Assembly: GCA_029706075.1 (NCBI GenBank)
Contig: JAINUG010000108.1
Location: 496,001-560,000 of the forward strand
Direction: 5' to 3'
From: Aldrovandia affinis
Lineage: Eukaryota > Chordata > Actinopteri > Notacanthiformes > Halosauridae
DNA length: 64,000 nucleotides
Shown in pieces: positions 47,143 to 58,800 of this stretch. Under the pieces are notes generated by a model. It did not search any database and was not told the origin of the DNA. It saw only the letters and a program-made list of their open reading frames with translations. The stretch's first letter is position 1. Each line of letters opens with the position of its first letter. The translations under genes and the position numbers were made by a program.

Positions 47143-48454
47143 TGGTTTATTGCCATTGGTATCCTTTTTTGAGTAGTTTGTACTTGCTTGTAGCTCTTTC
47201 TGTTAGTAATTATGTTGTCAGATTGTCAATTTTAATACAATTGAATTTATAGATAGAATCATTGTCCTCCTATTTGTTCGGACACACCTGGCTCTACAGA
47301 CCAAGGTTATAATCGAAAGCTGAAACTAAGATGAAAACTATTCACAAAAGAAGCATTTTCGCAAACTGAAATAGAATAAGAAATAAACCCGCGTGTGAAA
47401 TGAAAACCATATAGAAACTAGAATACAGGCCTCATACAGGCCCATCTTGTAAATCAAGGAAAGTATCTAGCCAGCCTGTCAGGCTGTATCAAGGCCTGAT
47501 CATGTCCTCCTGTTACTACACCTAACTATTGAACATGCTGCATCCATCCCCATTCTTCCTGGTGCTCTCCTCCCCAAACAGTGGACACACCAGGGCTGGA
47601 AGGAAGAGGTGCTGTCTTTTCGTTGTTACCCTCAAATATAGTTTTTGGTTTAACTTTGTTTTTGTGTTATGTTTTATTTGTTTTGTAATACGATCAAAAA
47701 TAATAAATGATAAATTGGCTGCTGGCCAACTGGAACACTGGTTTGTTTTTCCATCCACTCACCACCTGGCTCAGTGGCCATCCTTGCCACCTCACTACAG
47801 GGCCACATTTGTCAAGCAATGTACAAATGACTTTGTTCGGAAGTTGTTAGTAAATGGATTTACACAAGTACTGTGGCACTCATCAAAGCTTTGGATGTGA
47901 GATTTGTTATTAGGTCCGAACACAAGCTTTACAAGTACTCCTGACCACTCCTATTGTGTGCGTAAATAAAAATAACTGTTGTTTTTCCTTTTACTTATAT
48001 TAATGCATATTATCAGGATACAAATATTGTTAGGAAAACCACAACTATATTCAATATAGAAAAAAGGTTATATTGCATTTCATTTTAATTATTGGTTCAT
48101 TCAATGTTAAGCAATTAAATATTGGTTATTTTCATTGTTAATAAATATGATTTAACATTGATTAAATACTTCTTATTTCAACAATTTTACAAATGGCCTT
48201 CTATGCACTGATCCCCTTTTTAACCTCCAGCTTAATATCAAACCACTTTTATTTAACCTCTTGAAAGGTCCGCGGAACAGAATTCACAGCCACAGTAACG
48301 TTCTACCATGCTTGGTTTTTCCTGTCCGTGTCAACCCACTAATCATGATACTGAACATTTTTTGAAGTTATACCTCAGTTAAGATTTCAATTTCTGTCCC
48401 TGATAAGTTCTTCTTGATTTTTTTGGGCGCCATATATCTATCCACCTGTCAGGT
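47143..48454. other. No gene seen
   Basis: A 123-codon plus-strand frame (47529-47900) has no recognisable domain. The stretch at 47315-47410 rich in 'gaaaact/gaaat' resembles decayed retroelement 3' sequence but cannot be assigned. Confidence 0.4.
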
Positions 48455-48532
48455 AATGTAAGTAAGTAAGTAAACTTTATTTATATGGCCCAAGAACAGG
48501 GGTCACAATGTGCTTCACAAAGTGCAGATAAA
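48455..48532 (-). repeat. LINE/SINE 3' tail with (CTTA)n end
   Basis: Read on the minus strand: 'tgtgaagcacattgtgaccc', then 'ttgggccatataaataaagt' and 'ttacttacttactta'. A 'gaagcrctttgtg ... tatataaataaa' ending with short tandem repeats is a common LINE 3' end in fishes. Only the tail is present. A (CA)n run follows at 48545-48562. Confidence 0.6.
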
Positions 48533-48562
48533 AAAGCTAAAAGTACACACACACACACACAT

Positions 48563-49380
48563 CCATAAAACAGCAAAGCAAAAAACATAAACTAAAAAAT
48601 ACAGGCAGTACAGTGACAATATATACGGTATATATATATATAATATATCAATAAAAACACAATTATAAGTAATGGGGGTTCTCCACTCCTTATAGCATTT
48701 TGGGCTGTCCATTCATGTTAATCAGAATTGATCAAATCATGTTAATCAGCAATTCAGTGAACAAGCTTCTCATTTAGGATGGATTGGCATTTCTCAACAT
48801 ACACATGTGGATAATAACAAATGCTGTGCCTATACATCTTTGATAAATGTGGCGGGACTTGTTAGTTCGTACCACTTTTACGAATACATGTACACACAAT
48901 TTTACAAAAGTATTGATTATAACTGAGACCCATGGTTTGGCGGAAACGGTAAGCTATGGCAATGGCACTCAGTCCCTAAACCAGCTAAATTGGTTTTAAA
49001 ACAAAATCGTGTTTTACATTTTGTTTTGCACTGATCTTAGTTGACTGTGAATTATACCTTGCTAGGTAGCAAGGCAGCCAGCCAATTTAGATAAGGTTTA
49101 TTTATTTTATTTTATTTTTATTTTAAAACAAAGGGTAAAAGCGGATAAACCAACAACTGCTTTAGTGACTAACTGTATTGCCCGAGTGTGCCATAGTTCT
49201 GTTTCCACCAAACCATGATCCTATAATTTGTTTTACATTGGGAGCTCTATTAGCCAATAGGGTAAATCTGTTGCTTCACTATTTCTAGATTTTTCAACAA
49301 TCACCTAGGCCAGGAAAGATTCTACATACATACGGATCAAAAATACAATTACAAGTTGGTGTGAAAACACTGTTAAAAGT
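48563..49380. other. No gene seen
   Basis: AT-rich; short TA run near 48630-48645. Nothing else recognised. Confidence 0.45.
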
Positions 49381-49381
49381 A

Positions 49382-49660
49382 CTAGTAGTGTGGTGCCCAG
49401 AACTGCACACAGTACTCTAAGTGAGGTCTGACAAAGGCTTTATATAACATTAATATAACTTCCTTTAATTTACACTCAATACTTTTTGCTATGTATCCCA
49501 GCATCCTTTTGACCATTTTCACTGCTGTAGAACACTGCTTGGATACAGATAGATTTATGAATTGTAGTTGATCAAAGTCTTTTTCAAATTGAACACCTAC
49601 TAATTTTTCTCCTCCCATAAAATCCTCCTTTCTTATGTTTTTATTTCCCACATTCCACAT
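49382..49660 (-). pseudogene. LINE reverse transcriptase, thumb region
   Basis: The 92-codon frame contains EKDFDQLQFINLSVSKQCST, AVKMVKRMLGYIAKSIECKL and KEVILMLYKAFVRPHLEYCV followed by QFWAPHY. The pattern LxxSxQCxxAxKKANRxLGxIxRxxxxKxKEVxLxLYxxxVRPHLEYCxQFWxPxY is diagnostic for CR1/Rex1-type LINEs. The frame is open here but isolated from the rest of the polyprotein, so it is a fossil. Confidence 0.92.
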
Positions 49661-49675
49661 AACTTTACATTTAGC

Positions 49676-50378
49676 CAGGCATGTGCACAGATAGGGCCCA
49701 AGGGGGTCTTGAATTTCTGAAGCAGGTAGTTACGTTTTGCATAGTTTAGTGTAGTCACCCCCTTTTCTTTATAGCCAATTTTCTAAAAACGTGATGTTTA
49801 AAAGTGTATTATTGTTTGGGCATGTAGCAGTGTTAAAGTAAAAGTTTCAATCAATCAATCAATCAGTCCATTTTGATTGGGAAATAAGAAGCAGCATAAA
49901 CACTGCTAGAAGAGGCAAATACACCTGTCTCCAATGAAAGGCAAAATACTTCTCACCTCCCTGACCCTGGATCAGTTTTTCAGCCATATTCATAGATGTA
50001 ACAAATATATAAGAGTGTGTTTAAGTAGTGTTTGTGCGTGCATGCGTTTTTGAATATAATATAATACTGGTTTCTTTTCCTCTGTGTGATGCTCAAAAAC
50101 ATGTTGCTAAAATCAAACTGTAGTTCAGTAGTTGTACCATATGTCTCATTTATAGAATATATGCAGTGTAACAAAATGATACAGAACATGAAAACAGAAA
50201 GTTTTGAAACCCCAAATTCAGGGGGCTTATGTATCAAGCATGTCAGAGTAGGACTGCTGATCTAGAATCTTATCATTACGCATTACAACATTGGGGTGGG
50301 AATAGTGCGTGTCGGTGGGGTGAGTGCCCTTTTTTTTGCTTGAGCCCCTGCCCCCCAAAATGTCTGTGCACGGCCCTG
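49676..50378. mobile_element. hAT-type non-autonomous element, 703 bp, with exact 8-bp duplication
   Basis: The ends CAGGCATGTGCACAGAT and, inverted, CAGGGCCGTGCACAGAC form the terminal repeat. CATTTAGC is duplicated exactly on both sides (49668-49675 and 50379-50386). The other LINE copy has a single related word (catttaac) at the matching position, 37329-37336. The interior has only short AT-rich frames and no transposase. Superfamily assignment rests on the 8-bp duplication and CAGGG ends. Confidence 0.93.
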
Positions 50379-50774
50379 CATTTAGCAATATTGAATGCAT
50401 CTGCCATGTTTCTGCCCATTCTTGGATTTTGTTTAAATCATCTTGGATTACTTTAGTTGATTCCAAATTGTTTGCTAAACCGCAATCATTATATTACTGC
50501 ATGTGTGCCTAGTTCTCTCCTGCACTTGTGGAGAATATCAACGGCAGATATTTTTAGAAGCCACTAAAAATACAGCAGCTAAAAAAGTATTTTCCTTTTT
50601 GCAGTGCCATGGCAGAAAATGAACATGAATCTCAAACATGAAAAAATGGCAAACTGCATTTCATCAAGTGATTTTCTGGAGTGGGCGAGGTGATTTTGAA
50701 AATAGACATCAAACACTGGGCAAATGAAGTGAATGCAAAGATTCAATTACGAAGTTGGAAGACACATCCAGGTC

Positions 50775-50962
50775 TTACTTACGATAGTTGACAGCTAAAG
50801 ACACTCGCCTGGAGTTTCCAAATGCGGCTGAGGTTCGATCCCCGGCTGCACCAGCCCAGCTCTGGTCGAGAGTCCCATTCGGGAGCGGCGATTGGCTGAG
50901 GGAGGGGGGAGGGAAGCTGGCAGGAGCTCGCTGCATGCAAAGTGGCTCTGTGTGTATCGGAG
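50775..50962 (+). repeat. tRNA-headed SINE fragment
   Basis: 'agacactcgcctggagtttc' followed by B box 'aggttcgatcccc' is a tRNA-like head of a fish SINE. The GC-rich body runs 'gcggcgattggctgagggag' to 'gcatgcaaagtggctctg' and ends against the hAT transposase fossil. The minus-strand frame across it (50775-51038) mixes hAT and SINE sequence and is not a gene. Confidence 0.6.
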
Positions 50963-51743
50963 TTACGGTCGACAGCTTGGCAAGCACTGATTCAAAGAAC
51001 TCTGCTGCCGGTTGTATGTTTTTAACGCAGTACACCAAAACAAGATTTGGACGATGAGTGTGGCAATGGATATACAGTGCCTATGGGACATATTTTCGGC
51101 TGCGCTATCATAGCATTGAGCAACACACGTATTGTGGTCAATGTTGCATTTATTAAGTGTCAGTTTGATTGTTTTTAAAAGCGAATCAGTGTCTAATCCA
51201 TCGGCTGGAGTGAAATGTAAGAATTCTTCCAGTGCAACATCATTGTGCAAAAAGCGTGCCACCACAGACACCTGTTCTTTTTTGCTGACGTCCTTACTTT
51301 CGTCGATGCAAACAGTCCAGCTTCCTCTATTTCACGACTTATTTGCTCCCTAACCATATTTGCCATAATTTCAATTAACTCGTTCTGTATATCATGGTGA
51401 GTATACTTCGCATTTCTGGGATTATCTGATATTTTTTGTGCAACAGTTTTGTCGAACTTGCCAATAACGTGTAAAAGTTCAATGAAGTTTAATGTTCAAG
51501 ATGACAATGTAACGTACGTAAGCTAGTTATAGGTACTCTTGTACTCTTGTCTCGCGAGACCCCCCCACACACACACACACAGGGCCTCTACTATAAAATA
51601 ATTGTCAGCTGGTAGTTATTTTGATTTAAAGTGTTTAATGAAAATGTAAAATTGTAAGGAAATGCTTGGGGGGCTGTGCCGGTGCTATGAAAATTCCTGA
51701 CGGGGCTACAGCCCCGGCAAGCCCCACCCTGGCGCCGCCACTG
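50963..51743 (-). pseudogene. hAT transposase fossil, TTF/ZMYM1-like (DUF4371-type)
   Basis: Minus-strand reading gives SDNPRNAKYTHHDIQNELIE, IMANMVREQISREIEEAGLF, then the open part MSVVARFLHNDVALEEFLHF, TPADGLDTDSLLKTIKLTLN and KCNIDHNTCVAQCYDSAAEN. It resumes VKNIQPAAEFFESVLAKLS in another frame. This is the catalytic N-terminal region of hAT proteins related to ZMYM1-like genes; the conserved C.AQ.YDGA appears as CVAQCYDSA. The minus-strand 5' end at 51743 starts CAGTGGCGGCGCCAGGGTGG, a hAT terminus. Several frameshifts and truncation by the SINE at 50962 show it is dead. Confidence 0.85.
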
Positions 51744-54284
51744 TGCATACCCCTAGGGCTACTGGAACACAGAGCTTTAAAACCAGGCTGTTGCGACACG
51801 TGCAGTGTAAACCGGTGTAGGCATTTTTCCATTGGATGGACGTGCTGTCTCTGCACTCATGATTACCTTTCACTTAAGTAAGAACAAAAGGATATCTTTG
51901 AAATTAGCTCTTGACGGCTCATCGATGGCCAGCTAACTTTCAATCAACTTCAAACACTGCTCTTCCAATTAAACTTTTAATTTAGCTATGCTGGAATAGA
52001 ATTATTCTGTTGGTTTTAGCATTTAGGCAATTATGAAGAAGCAGAGGTTGGATAATGTCAATGTCACTTTGATTGACTAGTACATAGGAGCCTGCAGTTT
52101 TTGATAAACGTTTATGACAGCGTGCAGTGGAACATAATGTAAAGAAGGATTTAATGTACTTTCAATTGTTTGACGAGCTACTAACCTAGAACACCTAAAT
52201 TAATATACAACTGTAATAAACATAATGACTGGTGGGACCTGCAGTTGTAGTTAAATTGGTACTTTTTATGTTGATCGCCCGATTCCTTGTTTATCACCAA
52301 AAAATTCAAACAAGCATTTTTTTTATGTTTTAATTATTTTCTTCAAAGTTTCTATTTCATTGGTACTGAATAGGCTCAGTTTCATTCCAAATATATTCCC
52401 ATTAGGGCTGTTGGTAAGAAGGGCCAGCTTGACTTTCCCAGCACATAAGCATGGTGAGATGCAGATATAGATCCACGGACACATTTTGGATTTGGCAGCT
52501 TAAGACAAAATATTGACTTGCAAAATATTACATGAAATAAACATTTTTTTATTAACCAGTAATAGATTTCATATTAATGTTAATGTTCCGTTTTTGTTTT
52601 TGTTCATGGTAAAAAAAAGGGATCTATCACACATGAACCTTAAAAATGCTTTGATATTGAAACTTTAGATGGTGCTACATATGAAGCATGAGATTGAGAT
52701 CAGTTTATATGCAAGACCATTTTAAAGCATTTGCATCACATAACAGGAGCCGTGTTATAACAAATTAAGTCCTAGTCTCATGCATTATACATGCACATAC
52801 ATGCATACCTGTTAGCCTGTAATGTCATTTGAAATCAGTGTCATTACTTGAATATGCAAATAGGTATGATGTTTAGTTGAATTCCTTTGTAGATTTAGAT
52901 CTAGAGGAAACTGGACATTTATCTGGAAATTGTATGTAGTTGTTTGAAGCACTAAAGCATCAATGTATGTAGCCAGGAATGTGCAATTATCTGGAAATAA
53001 TTCACAAGCATTCACTCAGAATATGGATTCAACTGCATCTATCTTTCTGAGATTTACTTATGCTTGGGAACACAAATGACTATCATGATTGTACTTTTAG
53101 GTTGTAAAGGGATTACTCTACTTGTGAATTTGCTAGAAGCACCTTTTAGAGTCTCCCGCTGTGTTTCTCTGGAGTGCTTCTTATCTCTCGGTAACTTTGG
53201 ATTGACATTACATTATATGGTTTGAAAATTTGATTACATGATGCTCTCTCTAGCATAGAGAATGCAAGGTTAGTGAATCCCTAAATGAAAGTCAGCTACT
53301 GCTCTATCACTATAAATTAGCACATTTGAAGAAATTCACAAACATTTGAGAGTGCAGTCCTATAGGATGTATAATCACACATGTGCATAGGGCATGAGAA
53401 CATTAGCATGTTTTCCCCAATGCTGTTGGGGCACCATCTTGATACTTTGTTATCCGGGTGTTCTTTCATGTCCAAAAATGGTTACATGTTTTAGCCAGTC
53501 ACATGCCATACCCTATGGTTTTTTCTGCTATAAAATGACACCTTTTTTACAGATTTCAAGAAAATTGGTTTGAAAATTATTCTAAATGTGTTTTTTTGTG
53601 GTTCCTGCATCAGAAACCTATCCAACACAGATTGCCATGGTAACGACAACAACATGGGTAGGGGTGTCATATGCATCCTCTGAGTTGACACTCAAGACCG
53701 ACGAATCACCTTCTGAAAACAAGCCAGCATCTTAAAAGAACTCTTCTAAGACACCAAAACTATGTCAACTTGCTGCCATCATGAAGTATAAATGAATAGT
53801 ATTATAATTGTTTAAATCACCCAGAACCCAGAAGTGGTGTGTGTCCCCAGTTTTCACATGCGTACGCAGCACTTCTCTGAATTGCAGCAGAACCAGACTG
53901 GTCAGATACACGTTCTCTCAGACCAACAGTGACCGAGAGAAGCCAGTGAGAGCTTGTTTGAAAGCTTAGATGTGGCTTACATGTACAACCAATGAAATAG
54001 CTATTCAGATGATAAATCCAAGAGCCAACATCCAGTGGCTGGATACAGGCGCATGATTGGTGCTTCGGTATGTATGAAATGTACAGACTGTGGGGAATAA
54101 ACTTTTTTTACGAGTAAAACTAACTTGGCTGTCATTCGCTAAGTGAAATTAGTTGATGCACATGTTTCTGCACTGAGGAAACTGCCTCAAACACACTCAA
54201 AGTGTTAAACATAAACACTCCTAATGTCTATAAAACATTAGACTTCTAGCCCAAGGGTTCAGGGCTTTTTGTGTCCCAAAACAC
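51744..54284. other. No gene seen, apart from orphan repeat R2 at 53463-53640
   Basis: AT-rich DNA without recognised exons. Only the short repeat annotated separately stands out. Confidence 0.45.
53463..53640 (-). repeat. Orphan repeat R2, second copy
   Basis: The reverse complement reads 'gatgcaggaaccacaaaaaa', 'aggtgtcattttatag', 'ggtatggcatgtgactggct' and 'aaaacatgtaaccatttttg'. It lines up with 43665-43812, so the two sites share an unidentified element in opposite orientation. No terminal repeats are visible. Confidence 0.65.
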
Positions 54285-54850
54285 AAATTGCCCAATGATT
54301 TCTAATCACACTAAAAAAATGAAGCATCATTAACAAAAGAACTAATGTGATGGCTCAAAGTGTCTCCTAATGTTTTTCCAATGGTACAAAATGAAGAAAA
54401 AACAGAAGGTTTTTTTCCAATGGTTACTATTATCACATTTTCAAAAAAACAGCAACAACTGTCAACACGAGCAAAATAAATAAAATATAGCACTAAGATA
54501 AAATGAAAAATATTATAATATATAATATAGAAATAATATAACAAATATGTTTTAACCAAGACAAAATTGCACTTCTGGCAATTATCTGCCCTCATTGCAC
54601 AAAACTATTTACAGTGTCTGCTTGTGTCCTTTAGGTGACACAGGCTATAGGTTATTTTGGTTGTGCCAGTCATTGAAGCAGTCCCTCTTCAATACAAAGC
54701 ACAAGGGCATGTCACAGGACATGAACTTGATAGGTGTCTTCTGGTGGCAGAGCTGGCAAAAATAAACCCACCAAACCAAATAATAAATCCAAATAAGCCA
54801 AGAGAGAAGTTTAAAGTTTTCCAGAACTCTGAAGTGTGTGCACACTCTTC
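54285..54850 (-). mobile_element. piggyBac-like family PB2, decayed copy
   Basis: It shares ordered blocks with 21835-22345 (listed there) and retains, between them, a piggyBac C-terminal domain on the minus strand. TTAA-bounded terminal repeats are not found, so ends are approximate. The family is distinct from PB1, whose terminal CCCATATCCGCC is absent here. Confidence 0.6.
54645..54845 (-). pseudogene. piggyBac transposase, C-terminal Cys-rich domain
   Basis: The 66-codon frame ends CQLCHQKTPIKFMSCDMPLC and then FVLKRDCFNDWHNQ. The spacing CxxC...C..(P/A)LC......CFxxWH is the cross-brace zinc-binding domain at the C-terminus of piggyBac/PGBD transposases, which binds the element's terminal sequences. 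The first half (FKLLSWLIWIYYLVWWVYF) shows no family similarity and is probably AT-rich intervening sequence or shifted frame. It ends with a stop a few residues after the last His, as in intact family members. The catalytic core is absent, so there is no active product. Confidence 0.8.
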
Positions 54851-54879
54851 AATTGCGCCACTGTGCGTGTCTTATGGTC

Positions 54880-55885
54880 CAGGTTTTATGGTCCGATGAG
54901 ACCATAATGGAGCTTGCTCCACACCAGCTGTGGGTTTGGTGTCAGAAGAAGTACCCTTGTGTTGAAAATAAAGTCATATCTACGGTGAAATATGGTGGTG
55001 GATCGTTGATGTTATGGGGCTGTTTTGCAACTTATTAAGGATTTGTTGTCTTTGTTAAGGTCAATGGAATCATGAACTCCAGCAAGTACTAAGACAGTTT
55101 GGGCCAAAACTGGATGTTTCATTTGTGGTTTGAATTGAATCCACATGCCAACTGAAGCATCTTGAAAGATTTTGTATGGAGGAATGATCAAAGATCCCCC
55201 CCAATATGTATCTCATAATTCATTTTGCTTAACAAGCGAGCCAAACAATAGAATAATCCATTGGCGTGGTATCACAAAGCCTCCTCTTAATTGTCTCACA
55301 TTGTAACATTCTTTCTTCATGTCATGTTAAGAAATGACAATGATAAATTTAACTGAGTAAAAATCAGCTGAGTCATTATAAAGAGTATGCTACACTTTTA
55401 ATATAAATCAGATCAGATGAACGGATATTAAGAAAGTCAATATTTCCTTGAATTCGATTAAAGAGTAGGCTATATTTACAGACAAGTCCAGATGATCTAT
55501 AGATATAAGCAAATGCTAAACAATTTTGTGATGAAAAATGCTATCACAAATAAAATTTGGGAAGCTATACCTCTTGAAATTCATTATTCAGCTAATTGCA
55601 TTCCTTGATTATCAATCAAGAAATTAAACGGAAACGTGTTGAGAGTAATCATCGATTTAAAGGTATGTGGTTCATCATTCTCTATTTTAATCTAACTAAT
55701 TGCTACTGCGTGACATCTTTTTTTAGGGAATTATTTTCTAGTAATTGTATTAATATAAAATAATAAAAATGTCCCACATTTTTTTGCATAAAATATAGCT
55801 AATTAAATGTATTTATTTTATACAGCCACCTTTGCTCATCTTTAGCAAGTGTATGACAAATTTTGGATGGTTCTGTATGTAGAAT
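54880..55885 (+). mobile_element. Tc1-like element, 3' two thirds
   Basis: It starts within the transposase (WSDETIMELAPHQLWVWCQK, then VKYGGGSLMLWGCFATY), where WSDET is the region of the first catalytic Asp and the GGGSLMLWGCF block follows. After a stop it continues VKVNGIMNSSKY. The last ~140 bp (aatgtcccacatttttttgc to ttttggatggttctgta) form the right terminal repeat, matching 33994 in type. Coding between 55140 and 55740 is largely unrecognisable. The 5' end is missing, and it adjoins the PB2 remnant directly. Confidence 0.85.
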
Positions 55886-58800
55886 TGTAAAAATACATAA
55901 ACCATGTTTGTTTTTTCCCCATTACAATCATGTCTTCTGAAAACAACAGTGAGAAAATATCATAAAATGTATGATTGTGTTTCTTGCATCAGCTTGGTTA
56001 GTTAATTCATGAAAATGAAAGAGGGATCATTGAATGAGCCTCAGCATAAATGAAACAGCCATAAACTGCATCTAATAAGCATTTTCTGTAGATCAGTGTG
56101 CGGCAGAGCAAGCCAAGCATTTCCTCTTGCCATCTGAGCAGAGCTGCCGCAGGAACTCGGGGCTGATATAATCAACATATTCGCAGCAGCCAAGCCAAGG
56201 AGCTGAGCCACGAGGTGGCCATCAACCAGCGGGTGACTTAGGATAGATTATTCTGTTCACATCAAGTAAAGGGACACTAACAGCATACCATTTTAAGGGA
56301 TCAACAGTATTAGGATATCAGGCTATGTATGTTTTATAGCCTAAAGTATACAATGATGAAATGTCACAATAAAAAAAAAATGTTGCCATTCTGCTTGTGA
56401 ATTTATATATGTGATATGTATCTGTAACTGCAATATACAGAAAAATGAGGTTAAGGTAATTACATATATAACTAATTATGGATATAGCTTATATTAACTG
56501 TTTTAATTTTCTCTTTATTTTACCAGGTTATCTGATTAAACAGACCAGGCCAAGAAGGTAACACAATCATGTGCATTTCAGTCTATAAAACAGAAATTAA
56601 AAATGACACGCTTGGCCTTCCTCAGCACTACACAATCAAGCACAGGTTTCCTACAGTATTTATAACAAGATGGGCATAATTTTTACCCTTAAATATGTGC
56701 ATAGTATTAATATCATTATAACTTGATCATTAAATTTGCATTAAATGCCTTGTGAGGACTGCTTTCGCTATTCAATTTGTATTCAGTGGACCTATCGGTG
56801 AAAAATACTGGAATCAATTAGAAGGGGATGCCATTGCTGTAAGAAAGTTGTAGGCAACCTTAAAGCTATGATTTTTTTTGTCCTTGATTTTAGGATGCTC
56901 ATATAATGTGCATTAAATCTACATGCTGGTTTAGGAGATCATGTTTTAAAATGTGTGGCATTTCTTTACATGATTAAATGCCATATCAGCATGTTTACAC
57001 AAAGGGGCTTGATAGATACAGTATCTGTTATCTTGCAGTCAAGGCAAAGGAAGGAAAAAAAATACAGGAAAATTAAAATCCATGCAACTCCTTACCTCCT
57101 TCAGTGTTGCCAGCTGTCCTATTTAGGATGGGAAAGTGCTGATTACATTAGAAGGTGACCTTGATCCAAGAGAAACACTTCAGTTTAATGTATTTTATAC
57201 ACCAATTCATTTAATATTTCACAGCTACTTGAATCTATGTTTTAGCATATACCTTGCACACCTACTGCAGGACTCTGAAATCCCATTTTACACAGTCAAT
57301 ATGTTTGGCTGGCAGTGTGACTTTGGCAAACTGCACATAAAGGAATAATGAAATAATGATGTACTGTGGTGAATATTGACTTGGTGAGCCCAGAACAAAT
57401 GCAAACTTAACTGCTGTGGATAATCCGCGGCAAGCTTTGAGGGGGGTGTTGATTTGTTTATCATAAAAAGCGCCATTAAAGTGATAGGAGCAATGAGCTA
57501 ACTATCATGGCGAACCCCAGGACAACAACGTTAATGTGGGTTTACCAGTTAAATGACATACTGCTACTGAGCTAGCAGCCATACAAATCTCTTACGCTGC
57601 TAACATTGCAGCGGAAAATGTCAATGAAAAATAAAAACATCATTGCTTTTATTATCGAATGAATCCCATCATAAACTGATTCAGACTTGGAAATGAAAAC
57701 TGAAGACTCTCTATGTCAATAAAAAAGATGGATCCCCATGACTTTGTCTTTGTCAAAGGCTTTGATAGGCTCTGGATGTACCTACTATGTGAGGCAAGCA
57801 CAATTACACATGTGTGTCATGATAATATAGCACATGCGGGGCCTTGTTGTATTGTGACTGTTATCTTTTGGGAAGAGACCTAATGACCTCAGAATAACAG
57901 GAGCAGTGCTTCAGACATCACTCTGGTGCCTCAAACTGCCCAGATATGCACATTGTGGTTGAGGGTTTGTGTTATTACAACAAAAAATAGGGGGACATTT
58001 TATCACAAATATCGTGGGAATGTGGAAAATATTTTGACATACAGTAAAAAAGTAAGGAATTATTTTATTTTACAGTTGTAAAGTACAAGTAGCACATCGT
58101 TATTTTCACATATCATTGATTGCTCCCTCGGAAATAAAAAAAATTGGCCTTCCATTGTGCACATTGTATCTTTCAGAATTTAGTTTTTTCAACAAAAAAC
58201 AAAACAAATTCAAAGCTGAGATGCCCAACAATACTACAACAAAATATCAAAATTGCATAACATTTCAAATACAAGTTATGACTGAAAAGTCCAACTTGCA
58301 TCCTGTATTATACCAGTTGACTTTGAGAAACATTCCCTGATAGCCAAACCATCATTTCATTGGATGAAGACAAAATAATTAATTATATGCCATATACAGT
58401 ATGTGCTAAAATCTAAATCAAAATGTCCAAAATACACATATGCATAATGCATGACAGCAATTTTTGCAGCAGAATTCATATCTGCTGTGGTGCATGTAAT
58501 GCTTTAAAAATGGCACTTATCATTGTGAATAGGCTGCATGAAATATGAGAATAACAAAGGAAATCACCTGTCAGGATATTTTTTTGCAAAGTGCCCCACT
58601 TACCACAGTTTGTGCAACTACCGCTACACTCAGTGTACATTTATTTACTGCACACATCTGCAGTTTCATGAACCTCTTGCTACCTAACATTCTGTCACCT
58701 GATGGACTTTGTACAGCACTGTCACTTCCTTTGCTCATTTCTTCTACAATTGATTGATGTTCATTTAGTTGTAAAATATGTAACAATCTTTGAATGCCTT

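Larger units (their letters stand above)
49381..50492 (-). mobile_element. Second copy of the CR1/Rex1-type LINE, split by a hAT element
   Basis: The two parts, 49381-49675 and 50387-50492, align to 37058-37380 and 38300-38340 of the first LINE copy plus the joint region between them. Minus-strand translation gives LESTKVIQDDLNKIQEWAET and WQMHS before the hAT, and after it MWNVGNKNIRKEDFMGGEKL, then SKQCSTAVKMVKRMLGYIAK and KEVILMLYKAFVRPHLEYCV. This is the post-FADD palm/thumb region of the reverse transcriptase. The copy lacks both the 3' end and the 5' two thirds. Confidence 0.9.

Noticed and set aside
47529-47900. 123-codon plus-strand frame
   Set aside because: Hydrophobic middle comes from AT-rich sequence; no domain or conservation evidence.
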